Source: CAVQBP01 sp963848195
GTDB lineage: Bacteria > Bacteroidota > Ignavibacteria > Ignavibacteriales > Ignavibacteriaceae
Reading direction: 5' to 3'
DNA length: 64,000 nt
Assembly (NCBI GenBank): GCA_963848195.1
Contig: CAWKCY010000016.1
Span: 620,001 to 684,000 of the forward strand
In this document: piece after piece, positions 63,829-64,000 of the stretch
Layout: each line of letters begins with the position of its first letter
Numbering within the stretch: the stretch's first letter is position 1
Translations under genes and position numbers: made by a program
The notes under the pieces: model-generated
What the model was told of the DNA's origin: nothing
The model's database searches: none
Seen by the model: only the letters and a program-made list of their open reading frames with translations

Positions 63829-64000
63829 ATGAAACACAAAGAGCAGCTTTATTACGCATGTTCCGAATTAGAAGGATTACATTTCAAAATATTTACTTCA
63901 CATATCGGAATTAAACACATATTTGTAAATAAAAAAGATGCTTTTTTAAAATCTTTCGATGCAATTAAACTTCATGACGATGATCCTTACCTTTATAATA
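63829..64000 (+). CDS. Probable O6-alkylguanine-DNA alkyltransferase, N-terminal fragment (cut by window edge)
   Basis: The frame opens at ATG 63829 and runs to the window end (57 codons). It reads MKHKEQLYYACSELEGLHFK, an ITFTSHIGIKHI-like strand, FVNKKD and LHDDDPYLYN. The order (beta-strands, then 'HxDDPxxYN') resembles the N-terminal ribonuclease-H-like domain of Ogt/AdaB-type alkyltransferases. The catalytic PCHR motif lies beyond the window, so this call needs the rest of the gene. Initiation at this ATG is likely but has only a weak purine stretch upstream. Confidence 0.5.
   Translation, partial: MKHKEQLYYACSELEGLHFKIFTSHIGIKHIFVNKKDAFLKSFDAIKLHDDDPYLYN

Noticed and set aside
1..64000. 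rRNA, tRNA or riboswitch genes
   Set aside because: Spacers were read for cloverleaf ends and known riboswitch cores; none was convincing. A covariance-model search would be needed to exclude small RNAs.

Overview
The window is a 64 kb, AT-rich (roughly one-third GC by eye) bacterial chromosome segment. The best clue to the organism is the 758-residue protein at 46960-49236, which ends in a Por/type IX secretion sorting domain with a QNYPNPFNPST motif. Together with a complete 14-subunit complex I operon with fused NuoCD, SxtJ/DUF5989 proteins beside a carbamoyltransferase, and a Ser/Thr kinase linked to a sigma-54 activator, this points to the Ignavibacteriota (Bacteroidota/Chlorobiota group). 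That assignment is inference; there is no rRNA in the window.

Layout. 1-2.2 kb: end of a NodU/CmcH-type carbamoyltransferase cluster. 2.2-6.5 kb: two exported GH13 alpha-glucanases. 6.7-11.4 kb: an orphan ABC ATPase, a PAP2-like membrane protein and a two-gene sensor kinase unit, one member frameshifted. 11.6-19.2 kb: a zone of broken genes, namely an HExxH protease/beta-propeller/outer-membrane protein in about six pieces, a secreted protein made of sixteen 16-residue repeats with recurrent indels, its short paralogue with a duplicated promoter, and the degraded distal part of a Ser/Thr kinase-ATPase-TPR-sigma-54 regulator. 19.2-27.5 kb: the intact kinase-ATPase half, translationally coupled to a peptide ABC transporter operon (permeases and lipoprotein), with the two transporter ATPases diverging on the other strand and followed by a YbaK deacylase. 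27.5-28.7 kb: an encapsulin iron-storage pair (encapsulated ferritin plus shell). 29-30 kb: CBS-domain and PEBP-family proteins. 30.1-45.0 kb: nuoA-N on the minus strand. 45.4-51.7 kb: frameshifted beta-CASP nuclease-like gene, type IX cargo metalloprotease-like protein, small envelope proteins, queE-queD, rpsT. 51.7-63.0 kb: a minus-strand run with GlmU-like nucleotidyltransferase, O-antigen ligase, MsbA-type flippase, glycosyltransferase, M50 protease, XerD, PgpH-type c-di-AMP phosphodiesterase, HAD phosphatase and asparaginase. 63.1-64 kb: an Nfu-type Fe-S protein and the start of a probable O6-alkylguanine-DNA alkyltransferase.

Two things stand out beyond ordinary annotation. First, the 14.7-26 kb region places a secreted tandem-repeat peptide gene, a duplicated palindromic promoter, a kinase/sigma-54 regulator and a peptide importer side by side; this could be a decayed peptide-sensing or display system (speculative). 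Second, many intergenic spacers from 28 kb onward, including four inside the nuo operon, are made of short direct repeats with periods of 7, 8 or 11 bp. Frameshifts are common between 8.6 and 19.2 kb (and once at 46.3 kb); read mapping is needed to separate true gene decay from assembly error.
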